From the NCBI GenBank assembly GCA_963821345.1, contig CAWGDM010000012.1:372001-436000 (forward strand): a DNA stretch of 64,000 bases, in the 5' to 3' direction. The stretch is from WHSW01 sp963821345. GTDB lineage: Bacteria > Actinomycetota > Thermoleophilia > Solirubrobacterales > 70-9. The notes under the pieces were generated by a model that saw only the letters and a list, made by a program, of their open reading frames with translations, made no database searches and was not told the origin of the DNA. Below are positions 27,289-35,735 of the stretch, piece by piece; positions within the stretch are counted from its first letter, which is position 1; every line of letters starts with the position of its first letter. Made by a program: the position numbers and the translations under genes.

Positions 27289-27921
27289 ATGTACACGGCG
27301 GCCACAGAGGCTCCCGGCACTCGAGTGCTTGAACGCGATCGGGACAGCCCGCGGCGCTTGCTGCTGTTGCAGACCACCCTGCGTCTGATCGCCGAGGAGG
27401 GAATCGACGCGGTGACCCATCGCTCGGTCGCCGACGCGGCGGGGGTTTCGCCGGGATCGACCACGTATTGGTTCGCATCGCGTCAGGACATGCTTCGGCA
27501 GGCTCTCGAATACTTCGCCCGGCTCGAGATCGAGGGGTTGCACGAGCGGCTCGCGCCGATCCGCGGGCGGCGCCTTTCGAAGACCCGCTTGGTCGACGAG
27601 TTCACGGAGTTGCTTTTGCCTCAGCTCGACCGCGACCGCTGGCGTACGGTCGCCCAGTATGCGTTCATGCAGGAGGCGGCGCGCCGTCCGGAGCTCGAAG
27701 CGATCTGTCGCGAATGGAGCCTGGCCTGGGAGGATGAGCTGGCGGACCTCTTCGCTTCACTCGAGACCCCCTCCCCGCGCCTGGAGGCACGGATGTTCCT
27801 GGCGATGCTCGACGGGCTGCTCCTCGGACAGCTCGCCGCCCCGGACGACGACGTCGAGAACACCGTCCTGCGCCCGGCGCTACGGACCTGGTTCGAGCGC
27901 CTGCCGAGGGGCGGCAGATGA
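27289..27921 (+). CDS. TetR-family transcriptional regulator
   Basis: The 210-residue protein has the N-terminal TetR DNA-binding domain: RRLLLLQTTLRLIAEEGIDAVTHRSVADAAGVSPGSTTYWFASRQDML (about 22-69), closest in style to BetI-like members with the STTYWF recognition helix. The rest is an all-helical ligand-binding domain. The ATG at 27289 lies 5 bases from the palindrome that probably serves as its operator. Its stop overlaps the start of the polyamine-binding lipoprotein gene (ATGA), so the regulator and binding protein are co-translated. The ligand is likely an amine or the decarboxylase substrate, by context. Confidence 0.9.
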   Translation: MYTAATEAPGTRVLERDRDSPRRLLLLQTTLRLIAEEGIDAVTHRSVADAAGVSPGSTTYWFASRQDMLRQALEYFARLEIEGLHERLAPIRGRRLSKTRLVDEFTELLLPQLDRDRWRTVAQYAFMQEAARRPELEAICREWSLAWEDELADLFASLETPSPRLEARMFLAMLDGLLLGQLAAPDDDVENTVLRPALRTWFERLPRGGR

Positions 27922-29051
27922 AGCGCCCGCAGTCCGTCATCGCGGCCGCCGCCGGCCTGGTCGCGGCCGTCGCGCTGACCGCTTGCGGCGGGGACGCCGG
28001 CGAACCGACGAGCACCGGGATCGCGGTCGCCGAGGCCCAAGGCAAGCCTGGCGGCGAGCTGGTGATCTCGAACTGGCCGCTCTACATCGACAAGGAGACG
28101 GTCCCTGAGTTCGAGCAGGCGTCGGGCGTCTCGGTCAAGTACATCGAGGACATCAACTCATACGACGAGTTCTTCGGGAAGATGCAGCCGGTGCTCGCGG
28201 AGGGGGAGTCGGCTGGACGGTCGCTGATGGTCGCCTCCGACGCGCTCGCCGCGAAGGAGTACACCCTCGGCTACATCCAACGCCTCGATAAGTCGGCGCT
28301 TGGCCCTGCGCTCAAGTACCTGAACCCGGTCGCATCGCAGGGAGGAGACCCCACGCACGAGTACTCGATTCCGTGGCAGGGCGGGATGACGGGGCTGATC
28401 GTCAACAAGGCGCTGGCACCGGACGTCACCTCCGTGAACGACATCTTCGACCCCCAGTACAAGGGCAAGGTCGAGATGGTCACGGAGCTGCGCGAGGTCG
28501 TGCCCCTGGTCATGAAGGCCGACGGCATCGACCCCGTGACCGCTTCCGAGCAGGACTGGCTCGACACGATCGAGAAGATCAAGCAGGCGGGAGAGTCGGG
28601 GCAGATTCGTCGCTTCACCGGCAACGACTACGCTCGGGATCTGGCGGCCGGGGACGCAGTCGCCGTCATCGGCTGGGCGGCCGATGCATCCCAGCTGCAG
28701 GCCGACAATCCCGACCTGCAATGGGTGATGCCCGACGAGGGCTGCATTCTGTGGTGGGACAACTGGGTGATCCCGGTCGGAGCACCGAATCCCACCGCCG
28801 CCTACGCGTTCATCAACTACGCCTACGAGCCCGAGCACCAGGCGCAGATCGATGCCTGGACGGGATCGGTGACGCCGGGCACGGGAGTGCGCGAGATCCT
28901 CCGTGAGACGGCGCCCGAAATGGCCGACAGCCAGCTTGTCTTCCCGAGCGAGCAGTACACGCGCAACTGCTCTCCGACGACCCCGACGCCGGGCGACGCG
29001 GCGGCCGAGGCTCGCATCGAGCGCGCCTGGGCGGCGGCGACCGGCGTATAG
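27918..29051 (+). CDS. Polyamine-type ABC transporter substrate-binding lipoprotein (PotD-like)
   Basis: The 377-residue protein has a lipoprotein signal with lipobox LTACGG (Cys about 23). The mature protein matches the PotD/spermidine-putrescine binding family: GELVISNWPLYIDKETVPEFEQASGVSVKYIEDINSYDEFFGKM, WQGGMTGLIVNKAL, NDIFDPQYKGKVEMV, and the ligand-pocket region EGCILWWDNWVIPVGAPNPTAAYAFINYAYEPEHQ. It is tethered outside the membrane. No permease or ATPase gene is in this window, so the transporter core must be elsewhere, or the protein acts as a sensor. It is coupled to the TetR gene and ends 30 bases from the convergent formate dehydrogenase gene. Confidence 0.9.
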   Translation: MKRPQSVIAAAAGLVAAVALTACGGDAGEPTSTGIAVAEAQGKPGGELVISNWPLYIDKETVPEFEQASGVSVKYIEDINSYDEFFGKMQPVLAEGESAGRSLMVASDALAAKEYTLGYIQRLDKSALGPALKYLNPVASQGGDPTHEYSIPWQGGMTGLIVNKALAPDVTSVNDIFDPQYKGKVEMVTELREVVPLVMKADGIDPVTASEQDWLDTIEKIKQAGESGQIRRFTGNDYARDLAAGDAVAVIGWAADASQLQADNPDLQWVMPDEGCILWWDNWVIPVGAPNPTAAYAFINYAYEPEHQAQIDAWTGSVTPGTGVREILRETAPEMADSQLVFPSEQYTRNCSPTTPTPGDAAAEARIERAWAAATGV

Positions 29052-29080
29052 CCCAAAACCGACCGCGATCCGCGCCTAAC

Positions 29081-30280
29081 CTACTTGTCCTGGCGGGCGG
29101 CCTCCTCCGAGCCGCCGGTCGCATCGCCGACGCTGTAGGCGTGCGCCCCCGCGCCCGCGAGCGCTCCGCCCTCGACGATCAGGTACTCCTCGCGGATCGG
29201 GCGCCCGGCGAAGTAGCACTCGAGGATCTCCCGCGTGCCCGCCGCGTAGCGAGCCTGCGCCGAGAGGCTGGTGCCCGAGGTGTGGGGGGTCATGCCCTCG
29301 TGGGGCATCGTGCGCCACGGATGGTCCCTCGGCGCCGGCTGGGGGAACCAGACGTCGCCGGCGTAGCCGGCCAGCTGGCCCGACTCGAGCGCCCGCACGA
29401 TCGCGTCGCGATCGCAGATCTTGCCGCGGGCGGTGTTGACGATGTAGGCACCGCGCTTCATCCGCGCGAGCATCTCGTCATCGAAGAGGTGCTCGGTCTC
29501 GGGGTGCAGGGGGGCGTTGATCGTCACCACGTCGCAATGGGGAACCATCTCGGCCGCCGACTCGTGGAAGGTCGCCCCGAGCTCGGACTCGACCTCGGAC
29601 GGCAGGCGGTGGCGGTCGGTGTAGTGCAGCCCAACCTCGAACGGCTTCAGGCGTCGCAGCACCGCGGAGCCGATCCGCCCGGCGGCAACGGTGCCCACCT
29701 GCATGCCCTCGAGGTCGTACTCGCGCGAGGCGGCGTCGGCGATCTTCCAGTCGCCGTCGACGACGATCTCATGCGAGGGGATGTAATTGCGAACCAGGCC
29801 GAGGATCATCATCACGACGTGCTCGGAGACCGAGATCGAGTTCGAGTAGGTGACCTCGGCGACGGTCATCCCCGCCTTGGTCGCTGCCTCGAGGTCGACA
29901 TGATCGGATCCGATCCCGGCGGTGATCGCCATCTTCAGGTTCGGCGCCTTGGCGATCCGTTCGGCGGTCAGGTAGGCGGGCCAGAATGGCTGTGAGATCA
30001 CCACCTCGGCCTCGGGCAGGCGGCGCTCGAACTCCGAATCGGGGCCGTCCTTGTCGGAGGTGACGACGAGCTCGTGCCCCGCGTCCTCGAGGAACTTGCG
30101 CAGTCCGAGCTCGCCGGAGACCGATCCCAACAGCTCTCCAGGGGTGAAGTCGATCGCCTCAGGGGTCGGCGTCGTCTGGCCATCGGGGTAGCGCTCGATC
30201 GTCGGGACTTGATCACGCGGGTACTCGGGCGGGTAGCCGTCGACCGGGTCGTCGTAGAGAACGCAGAGGATTGTCGCCAT
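29081..30280 (-). CDS. fdh: NAD-dependent formate dehydrogenase
   Basis: The cytoplasmic enzyme oxidises formate to CO2 with NAD. The 399-residue sequence follows the methylotroph FDH type closely: PVDGYPPEYPRDQVPTIERYPDGQ at the start, the NAD loop GTVAAGRIGSAVLRRLKPF, YTDRHRLPSEVE, the catalytic Arg region VNTARGKICDRDA, the catalytic His in TPHTSGTSLSAQARYAAGTREIL, and the C-terminal GGALAGAGAHAYSVGDATGGSEEAA. It needs no metal or extra subunit. It is the last gene of the minus-strand operon after mgsC, three bases downstream. It would finish oxidation of the C1 units released from N-methyl groups and yield NADH. Confidence 0.96.
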   Translation of the reverse strand: MATILCVLYDDPVDGYPPEYPRDQVPTIERYPDGQTTPTPEAIDFTPGELLGSVSGELGLRKFLEDAGHELVVTSDKDGPDSEFERRLPEAEVVISQPFWPAYLTAERIAKAPNLKMAITAGIGSDHVDLEAATKAGMTVAEVTYSNSISVSEHVVMMILGLVRNYIPSHEIVVDGDWKIADAASREYDLEGMQVGTVAAGRIGSAVLRRLKPFEVGLHYTDRHRLPSEVESELGATFHESAAEMVPHCDVVTINAPLHPETEHLFDDEMLARMKRGAYIVNTARGKICDRDAIVRALESGQLAGYAGDVWFPQPAPRDHPWRTMPHEGMTPHTSGTSLSAQARYAAGTREILECYFAGRPIREEYLIVEGGALAGAGAHAYSVGDATGGSEEAARQDK

Positions 30281-30283
30281 TTC

Positions 30284-31687
30284 TCAGCCTCCTTGGGCGT
30301 TGACGCCATCGTAGGACGAAGGCGCTCTTCCGGGAACCCAGTCGGTCCCCGCCAGTGGCACCTTGGACATCGCCGCCGCCTCGACCGTCAGCGCCACCAT
30401 GTCCTCGGGCTCCAGGTTGTGCACGTGGGACTTGCCGCATGCCCGGGCCAGCGTCTGCGCCTCGAGCACCATCGCCCGCAGGTAGTTCGCGATCCGCCGC
30501 CCGCCGAGCTCCGGGTCGAAACGCCGCGCGAGCTCGTCGTCCTGGGTCGAGATCCCGGCGGGGTCGCGACCCTCGTGCCAATCGTCGTAGAAGCCGGCGG
30601 AGCTGCCGATCTCCTCGTACCCCTCCTCGTGTTCGGGGGAGTTGTCGCCAAGCGCGACCACGGCGGCGACGCCGATCGAGACGGCGTCGGCGCCGAGTGC
30701 GAGCGCCTTGGCGACGTCGGCGCCGGACCTGATCCCGCCGGAGACGATCAGCTGCACCTTGCGGTGCATATCGAGCTCCTGAAGCGAGCGGACCGCCTCC
30801 GGAAGCGCCGCCAGGATCGGAATCCCGACGTGCTCGATGAACATCTCCTGGCTCGCCGCAGTGCCCCCCTCCATGCCGTCGAGAACGATCACGTCGGCTC
30901 CCGCCTTGACCGCCAGGGCAACGTCGAAGTACGTGCGCGTGGCACCGATCTTGACGAAGACCGGCTTGCGCCAGTCGGTGATCTCACGCAGCTCGTGAAT
31001 CTTGATCTCCAGGTCGTCGGGACCGGTCCAATCCGGATGGCGGCAGGCACTTCGCTGGTCGATGCCCTTCGGCAGGTCGCGCATCTCGGCGACGCGGTCC
31101 GAGATCTTCTGGCCGAGCAGCATCCCGCCGCCGCCGGGCTTGGCGCCCTGACCGATCACGACCTCGACCGCATCGGCACGCCGCAGGTCATCCGGGTTCA
31201 TTCCGTAGCGCGACGGAAGGAGCTGGTAGATCAGCGTCTTCGAGTGGTCTCGCTCCTCGGGGAGCATCCCACCGTCCCCGGTGGTGGTGCTGGTGCCGAC
31301 CGCGCTCGCCCCCCGTCCGAGCGCCTCCTTGGCCTGAGCCGAGAGCGCGCCGAAGCTCATCCCCGCGATCGTGATCGGGATCTCGAGCCGCAGCGGCTCG
31401 CTCGCGAAGCGAGTCCCGAGGGTGACGTCGGTGCGACAGCTCTCCCGGTAGCCCTCGAGCGGATAACGCGAGACGCTGGCGCCGAGGAAGAGCAGGTCGT
31501 CGAAGTGCGGGACCCGTCGCTTGGCTCCGAAACCGCGGATGTCGTAGATGCCCTCCCGGGCCATCCGCTGGATCTCGTGGATCGCGTTGCGGTCGAACAG
31601 GTACGACTCGCGCAACCCGGGCCGCCACCGCCCCGCCTGGCCCGGGCGGAAGCCCTCGCGCTTGCTCTGGGCGTCGAACTCCGTCAT
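30284..31687 (-). CDS. mgsC: Glutamate-synthase-like FMN subunit, N-methylglutamate synthase subunit MgsC-type, lacking Fe-S cysteines
   Basis: In the N-methylglutamate pathway this FMN barrel transfers a methylamino group from gamma-glutamylmethylamide-derived donor to 2-oxoglutarate, together with MgsA and MgsB. The 467-residue protein shows the GltB central/FMN domain: ITIAGMSFGALSAQAKEAL, TTTGDGGMLPEE, GQGAKPGGGGML, VFVKIGATRTYFDVALAVKAGADVIVLDG, LIVSGGIRSGADVAKALALGADAVSIG. Where glutamate synthases bind a 3Fe-4S cluster (CHxNxCPVG), this copy reads SSAGFYDDWHEGRDPAG (about 362-378), with no Cys. The start overlaps the MgsB stop by one base (TGATG). Assignment as MgsC rather than plain GltB comes from the separate subunits and the adjacent gmaS, soxBDAG-like and fdh genes. 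Confidence 0.86.
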   Translation of the reverse strand: MTEFDAQSKREGFRPGQAGRWRPGLRESYLFDRNAIHEIQRMAREGIYDIRGFGAKRRVPHFDDLLFLGASVSRYPLEGYRESCRTDVTLGTRFASEPLRLEIPITIAGMSFGALSAQAKEALGRGASAVGTSTTTGDGGMLPEERDHSKTLIYQLLPSRYGMNPDDLRRADAVEVVIGQGAKPGGGGMLLGQKISDRVAEMRDLPKGIDQRSACRHPDWTGPDDLEIKIHELREITDWRKPVFVKIGATRTYFDVALAVKAGADVIVLDGMEGGTAASQEMFIEHVGIPILAALPEAVRSLQELDMHRKVQLIVSGGIRSGADVAKALALGADAVSIGVAAVVALGDNSPEHEEGYEEIGSSAGFYDDWHEGRDPAGISTQDDELARRFDPELGGRRIANYLRAMVLEAQTLARACGKSHVHNLEPEDMVALTVEAAAMSKVPLAGTDWVPGRAPSSYDGVNAQGG

Positions 31688-32388
31688 CAGTAGTCCCCGG
31701 CGTTGTCGACGTCGAAGTTGTAGAGCCGGCGCGCCGAGCCGTAACGCCGGAACTCGGCCGGGTCGAACTCAGCCTGCCCGGCCGCCAGCAGCCGCTCGAG
31801 CTCGGCCCGATGCTCGGGCCGGACCTCCTTTTCGATGCAGTCCGCCCCCAGGCTCGCCACCTCCCCCCGGACGTAGACGCGCGTCTCATAGATGGAGTCC
31901 CCGAGGTCGTCGCCGGCGTCGCCGCAGACGACCAGACATCCCCGCTGGGCCATGAAGGCGCCCACGTGGCCGACCGAGCCGTGGACGACGATGTCCACAC
32001 CCTTCATCGAGATCCCGCAGCGGGCCGAGGCGCTGCCCTTGATGACCAGCAGGCCGCCGCGGCCCGAGGCGGCGGCCGACTGGCTCGCGTCGCCGTCCAC
32101 AACCACCGAGCCGGACATCATGTTCTCCGCCACGCCGACGCCGCAATTGCCCTGCACGCGCACGGTCGCGAGCTGGTTCATCCCGGCGCAGTAGTAGCCG
32201 ACATGGCCGTCGATCTGGACCTCGACGTCGGCATCGAGTCCAACGGCGATCGCGTGTGCTCCGTTCGGGTTGGCGACCCGCCACCGACCCGGCGCGGCCG
32301 GGTCGAGGTCGTGTAGGCGCTGGTTCAGCTCCCGGACCGTGGTGGTCGCCAGGTCGACCGTCTCCACAGCCACCTCCGTCGCGCTCAC
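31687..32388 (-). CDS. mgsB: GXGXG (GltB C-terminal) domain protein, N-methylglutamate synthase subunit MgsB-type
   Basis: The 233-residue protein is the right-handed beta-helix domain that in glutamate synthase links amidotransferase and FMN sites. It shows repeating glycine turns: VQGNCGVGVAENMMSGSVVVDGDASQSAAASGRGGLLVIKG, CGISMKGVDIVVHGSVGHVGAFMAQRG, GDAGDDLGDSIYETRVYVRGEVASLG. The stand-alone form is typical of mgsABC and of glxBCD-like sets. The GTG at 32386-32388 overlaps the mgsA stop (GTGA). The stop overlaps the mgsC start, so all three subunits are translationally coupled, which fits a stoichiometric complex. Confidence 0.87.
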   Translation of the reverse strand: MSATEVAVETVDLATTTVRELNQRLHDLDPAAPGRWRVANPNGAHAIAVGLDADVEVQIDGHVGYYCAGMNQLATVRVQGNCGVGVAENMMSGSVVVDGDASQSAAASGRGGLLVIKGSASARCGISMKGVDIVVHGSVGHVGAFMAQRGCLVVCGDAGDDLGDSIYETRVYVRGEVASLGADCIEKEVRPEHRAELERLLAAGQAEFDPAEFRRYGSARRLYNFDVDNAGDY

Positions 32389-33293
32389 GCGACCTTCACG
32401 CGCTCCCAGGAGTACACCCTCCCAGGCTCGGGCTCCCAAACCTCCGCCTCCTCGGCGCCGGGTAGCACCGCGATCGCGCGGTACTCGGAGGCCATCGCCA
32501 CCCAGTCGTCGGTCTCGGCCAGCACGGCCGGCTTGCAGGCGATCGGATCGCGCAAGACCGCGAAGCCGTCGATCGTGCCGACCGCGAAGGTGTAGAAGCC
32601 GTCGAGGTCGTCTAGGCACCCCCTCAGAGCCTGCTCGAGGCTGTCGCCCTCAGACAGGCGCCACGTCAAATAGCCGGCCGCGACCTCCGTGTCGTTGTCT
32701 GTCTGGAACTCGATCCCGCGTCGGCGCAGGAAGATTCGCAGCCGGTTGTGATTTGACAACGACCCGTTGTGCACGAGGCACAGGTCGAGGCCGGTCGAGA
32801 AGGGATGGGAATGCTCGGTCGTGACCCGGCTCTCCGTCGCCATCCGCGTGTGCCCGAGCGCGTGGGTCGCGGTGACGTCGTGAAGCCCGAAGCGCTCGAC
32901 GAATTCGCGCGGGTCGACGGCCTCCTTGTAGATCTCGATCCGCTCGCCGACGCTCATCACTCGCAGCTCGGGATGCCACTCCCGCAGCCAGCCCTGGACA
33001 TCCGCGGGGCCGGCGGGGACCACGAACAGCGCATGAGACGCGCGGACCTCCGGCTCGCTCTGGTCCCCGAACGCCTCGGCCAGCTCGCTCGCCAGCTCGG
33101 CCCATGGCGCAACCGGCTCGGGCGAGAACAGCGAGACCTTGCAGGCGCCGGGCGGCGCCGGATCACGGTACAGGGCGACCCCGGCGCTGTCGGGACCGCG
33201 ATCGGCGAGCTGCGTGAGCATCGCGCTCAGGTGAGCGCCGAGTCGCTCCTCGATCGGACTTGACTTGCTGAACAGGCCGGCGATCCCACACAT
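32385..33293 (-). CDS. mgsA: Class II glutamine amidotransferase, N-methylglutamate synthase subunit MgsA-type
   Basis: The 302-residue protein begins MCGIAGLF, so Cys2 becomes the N-terminal nucleophile of the Ntn-type amidotransferase after Met removal. Other family motifs are LADRGPDSAGVALY (Arg/Asp pocket), ALGHTRMATES, LVHNGSLSNHNRLRIFL and DNDTEVAAGYL. In the N-methylglutamate pathway this subunit would release methylamine or ammonia from the gamma-glutamyl donor and pass it to MgsC. The gene lies 18 bases downstream of gmaS and overlaps mgsB. A separate GltB-type N-terminal domain, rather than a fused one, is the hallmark of this system. Confidence 0.88.
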   Translation of the reverse strand: MCGIAGLFSKSSPIEERLGAHLSAMLTQLADRGPDSAGVALYRDPAPPGACKVSLFSPEPVAPWAELASELAEAFGDQSEPEVRASHALFVVPAGPADVQGWLREWHPELRVMSVGERIEIYKEAVDPREFVERFGLHDVTATHALGHTRMATESRVTTEHSHPFSTGLDLCLVHNGSLSNHNRLRIFLRRRGIEFQTDNDTEVAAGYLTWRLSEGDSLEQALRGCLDDLDGFYTFAVGTIDGFAVLRDPIACKPAVLAETDDWVAMASEYRAIAVLPGAEEAEVWEPEPGRVYSWERVKVA

Positions 33294-33311
33294 GAGCTCA
33301 TCCCCCTGATC

Positions 33312-34683
33312 TCAGAACAGCTGCAGGTAGCGGTCGAGTTCCCATTGGGTGATCTGCTCGTGTGCCGTCTGCCACTCCCGGCGCTTGCATCGAATGAAGT
33401 AGTCGACGTAGTCCTCGTCGCCGACCGAGCCCAGAGCCTTGCGCAGGACATCGCACCGCTCGAGCTCGCGGGTCGCGTCGAGCAGGTTCTCGGGCAGGGT
33501 CTCGATTCCCATCTCGCGCCGGTCCGCCTCGCTGGTCTCGTACATGTTGGCCGTCGTCGGGTCGCCCGGGTCGAGCCCGCGCTCGATCCCGTCGAGGCCC
33601 GCGGCCAGGATCGCCGTCGCGGCGAGATAGGGATTGCAGGAACCGTCCACCGTGCGGTCCTCGATCCGCCCCTCCTCGGGGATCCGCAGCATCATCGTGC
33701 GGTTGTTCCAGCCGTAGGTGACGTAGGCGGGAGCCCAGGTGGCGCCGCTGGTCGGCGCCCCGATCACGAGCCGCTTGTAGGAGGAGACCGTCGGCGCGCT
33801 GAGCGCGATGTAGGCCTTCGCGTGAGCCTTGAGGCCGCCGATGAAGTTGTAGGCGACGTCGCTGAGCCCGAGCTTGCGCGGGTCGTCGTCGCGGTCGCGC
33901 AGGAACACGTTCGTCTCGCCGTCCCAGAGGCTCATGTGGAAGTGGCACCCGTTCCCGGTCAGGTGAGCGAACGGCTTCGGCATGAAGGTGGCGATCAGGC
34001 CGCGCTCCTGCGCCAGCGCCTCGACCATGTAGCGGTAGAAGACCGCCCGGTCGCAGCTCGTGAGCGCGTCGGCGTAGTCCCAGTTCTGCTCGAACTGCCC
34101 GTTCGCGTCCTCGTGGTCGGTCGCGTACATATCCCAGCCAAGCGAGTTCACGTGCCGGACCACATCGGCGACGAAGTCGAACGAGCGCGTCAGCGCGCGG
34201 ATGTCGTAGCACGGCTGCTCGAGCGTGTCGAGCGGGTCGGCGATCTCGATCCCGCCGTCGTCGGTTTGACGGACGAGGAAGTACTCGAGCTCACAGCCGA
34301 TCTTGAACTCGTAGCCGGCCTCCCGGGCGCGGTCGACCTGACGGCGGAGGATCGTCCGCGGGCAGTAGGGCCAGGCCTCGCCCTCTACCGTGGCGTCGCA
34401 GGCGAACCAGCCGATCTCCGGCTTCCAGGGAAGCCGGGTGAAGCTGCCGACGTCCGGCATCGCGATCAGGTCGGGGTTGTCGGGCGTCTGGCCGATGTCG
34501 CCGGCGGCGAAGCCCGCGAAGCCGGCACCGTCGGCGAGCAGCCCGTCGAGCTGCTGGGCCGGGACCAGCTTCGCGCTCGGCTTCGCGTGCATGTCGACGA
34601 ATTGGGCGAACAGGAACTCGATCCCCTCGATCGGCGACCGCGGCGCGGACGTCGTCGGCTGTCGGCCGTTGCAAGGCGCTCAT
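33312..34683 (-). CDS. gmaS: Glutamine-synthetase-family ligase, gamma-glutamylmethylamide synthetase-type (GmaS), probable N-terminal frameshift
   Basis: GmaS joins glutamate to methylamine with ATP, the entry step of the N-methylglutamate pathway. The 426 codons from 34589-34591 onward show glutamine-synthetase signatures: GCELEYFLV, ATDHEDANGQFEQNWDYADAL, FMPKPFAHLTGNGCHFHMSLWDG, the ATP site WNNRTMMLRIPEEGRIEDRTVDGSCNPYLA. Conserved N-terminal sequence IEGIEFLFAQFVDMHAKPSAKLVPA reads open upstream of the internal ATG, but no start exists in that frame. An ATG at 34681-34683 in another frame runs MSALQRPTADDVRAAVA and joins it if one base near 34632 is extra. I therefore extend the gene to 34683. 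It heads the mgsABC-fdh operon. A GlnT-type glutamine synthetase is the alternative. Confidence 0.83.
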
Positions 34684-34751
34684 TCCTGGAGGTATCTCAC
34701 ATACAGGCGCCCGGGGCAATGGAAGCCCGCGCCAGGATTCGCACAGTTCCT

Positions 34752-34767
34752 ATGTGGGAACTCACAT
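34752..34767. promoter_or_regulatory. Near-palindrome upstream of gmaS
   Basis: ATGTGGGAACTCACAT is an inverted repeat with arms ATGTG/CACAT and further matches in the centre (12 of 16 positions). It overlaps the end of the R2lox gene region, 69 bases upstream of the proposed gmaS start. A second CTCACAT half lies at 34696-34702. It is a candidate operator for the gmaS operon. Confidence 0.45.
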
Positions 34768-34769
34768 GC

Positions 34770-35735
34770 CTATCCGGCCTCGACCCCGACCACGAAGTCG
34801 ATCTCGGGGTCGAGGATCTGCTCGATCAGCTCCGCGTCGGCGGTGATCCCCATCTCGCGGCAACGGTTGCGGTAGTGGCGGACCTTCTGCTGCTGGTACT
34901 TGCCGACGTCGAGGCCGGGCACCGCCTTCTGATACTCGACCAGGCCGACGACGTTGCCGCGGTAGCGGTCGAAGACCTCGTGCACGAGTGCCTCGTACTC
35001 GGGGTGGGCCTCGATCAGGATCCGGCAGGCCTGGGTCCCGAAGGTGATGTGGCGGCCCTCATCCATCAGGATCAGCTTGAAGCCCTCGCGCAGCCCCGGA
35101 AAGCCCTGCCAGAGCTTGGTCGTGTCGATCACGATTTCGTAGGACGGCATCGTCAGCACGCCCTCGACGAAGGCGTTGTAGGCCGCCGAGAAGCGGACGA
35201 ACGCGCGCTCGATCGTGCTGCGATCACCGTCGATCGAGGCGGCGAGCAGGTCGCTCCCGTACTCGGGCAACGCCTCGTGGAGCACGTCGCGGACCTCGAA
35301 GCGCCCACTCGGGTCGACCGTGGCGCCCCGGACCAGGAAGTGGCGCGCGACCTCCTCCGGCTCGAGCACGCCGACGACTTCGTCATGCCAGCGCATAAAG
35401 AACTCCGCGTGCTTGGCCTCCTCCATCAGGAAGGTCGACAGGTAGGTGACCCAGTCGAAGCGACCAAGCGCGTGTGAGGCCGCGATCATCGGCACCAGCT
35501 GGTCGGTAACCGCCTGCTCGCCGGCGAGAAACCGGATCGTGACCCCGAGCAGGCCGCGGCGCTGCTCCTCGTCGATCCGCTGCCAGTCGGCGGCGTCCTG
35601 TGTGAAATCCAGGTCGTCGACGTTCCACACCCGGTTGATTGCGAACTTGTACTTGCGGTAGATCGGCCCCTCGACCATCTCGCGCGTGAAGTGGAAGCGG
35701 GCGAGGACTTCGGAGTCGCTCGCGCCGCCGCTCAA
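34770..35735 (-). CDS. R2-like ligand-binding oxidase (R2lox)
   Basis: R2lox proteins are ferritin-like Mn/Fe oxidases of unknown physiological substrate. In this 321-residue protein the six metal ligands can be placed by spacing: Glu73 (AGEQAV), Glu106 and His109 (EEAKH), Glu191 (AFVEGVL), Glu226 and His229 (MDEGRH). The residues that form the signature Val-Tyr ether cross-link in the mycobacterial and Geobacillus proteins are both present: Val76 (three after Glu73) and Tyr186 (five before Glu191). The loop between His109 and Glu191 is longer than in the structures I remember. The start is a TTG at 35733-35735 that overlaps the stop of the DUF1059 gene (TTGA). It lies between gmaS and the sox-like genes, which hints at a role in amine oxidation. 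Confidence 0.85.
   Translation of the reverse strand: MSGGASDSEVLARFHFTREMVEGPIYRKYKFAINRVWNVDDLDFTQDAADWQRIDEEQRRGLLGVTIRFLAGEQAVTDQLVPMIAASHALGRFDWVTYLSTFLMEEAKHAEFFMRWHDEVVGVLEPEEVARHFLVRGATVDPSGRFEVRDVLHEALPEYGSDLLAASIDGDRSTIERAFVRFSAAYNAFVEGVLTMPSYEIVIDTTKLWQGFPGLREGFKLILMDEGRHITFGTQACRILIEAHPEYEALVHEVFDRYRGNVVGLVEYQKAVPGLDVGKYQQQKVRHYRNRCREMGITADAELIEQILDPEIDFVVGVEAG

Noticed and set aside
30284..34683. Ordinary GOGAT/GlnA nitrogen assimilation as sole explanation
   Set aside because: Subunits are split as in mgsABC, the first FMN subunit lacks Fe-S cysteines, no GltD subunit is present, and fdh and sox-like genes adjoin; plain assimilation explains this less well, though it cannot be excluded for the second set.
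33345..35477. A 710-codon plus-strand frame opposite gmaS and R2lox
   Set aside because: No family motifs, composition of an antisense shadow, and both opposite genes have strong conserved motifs.
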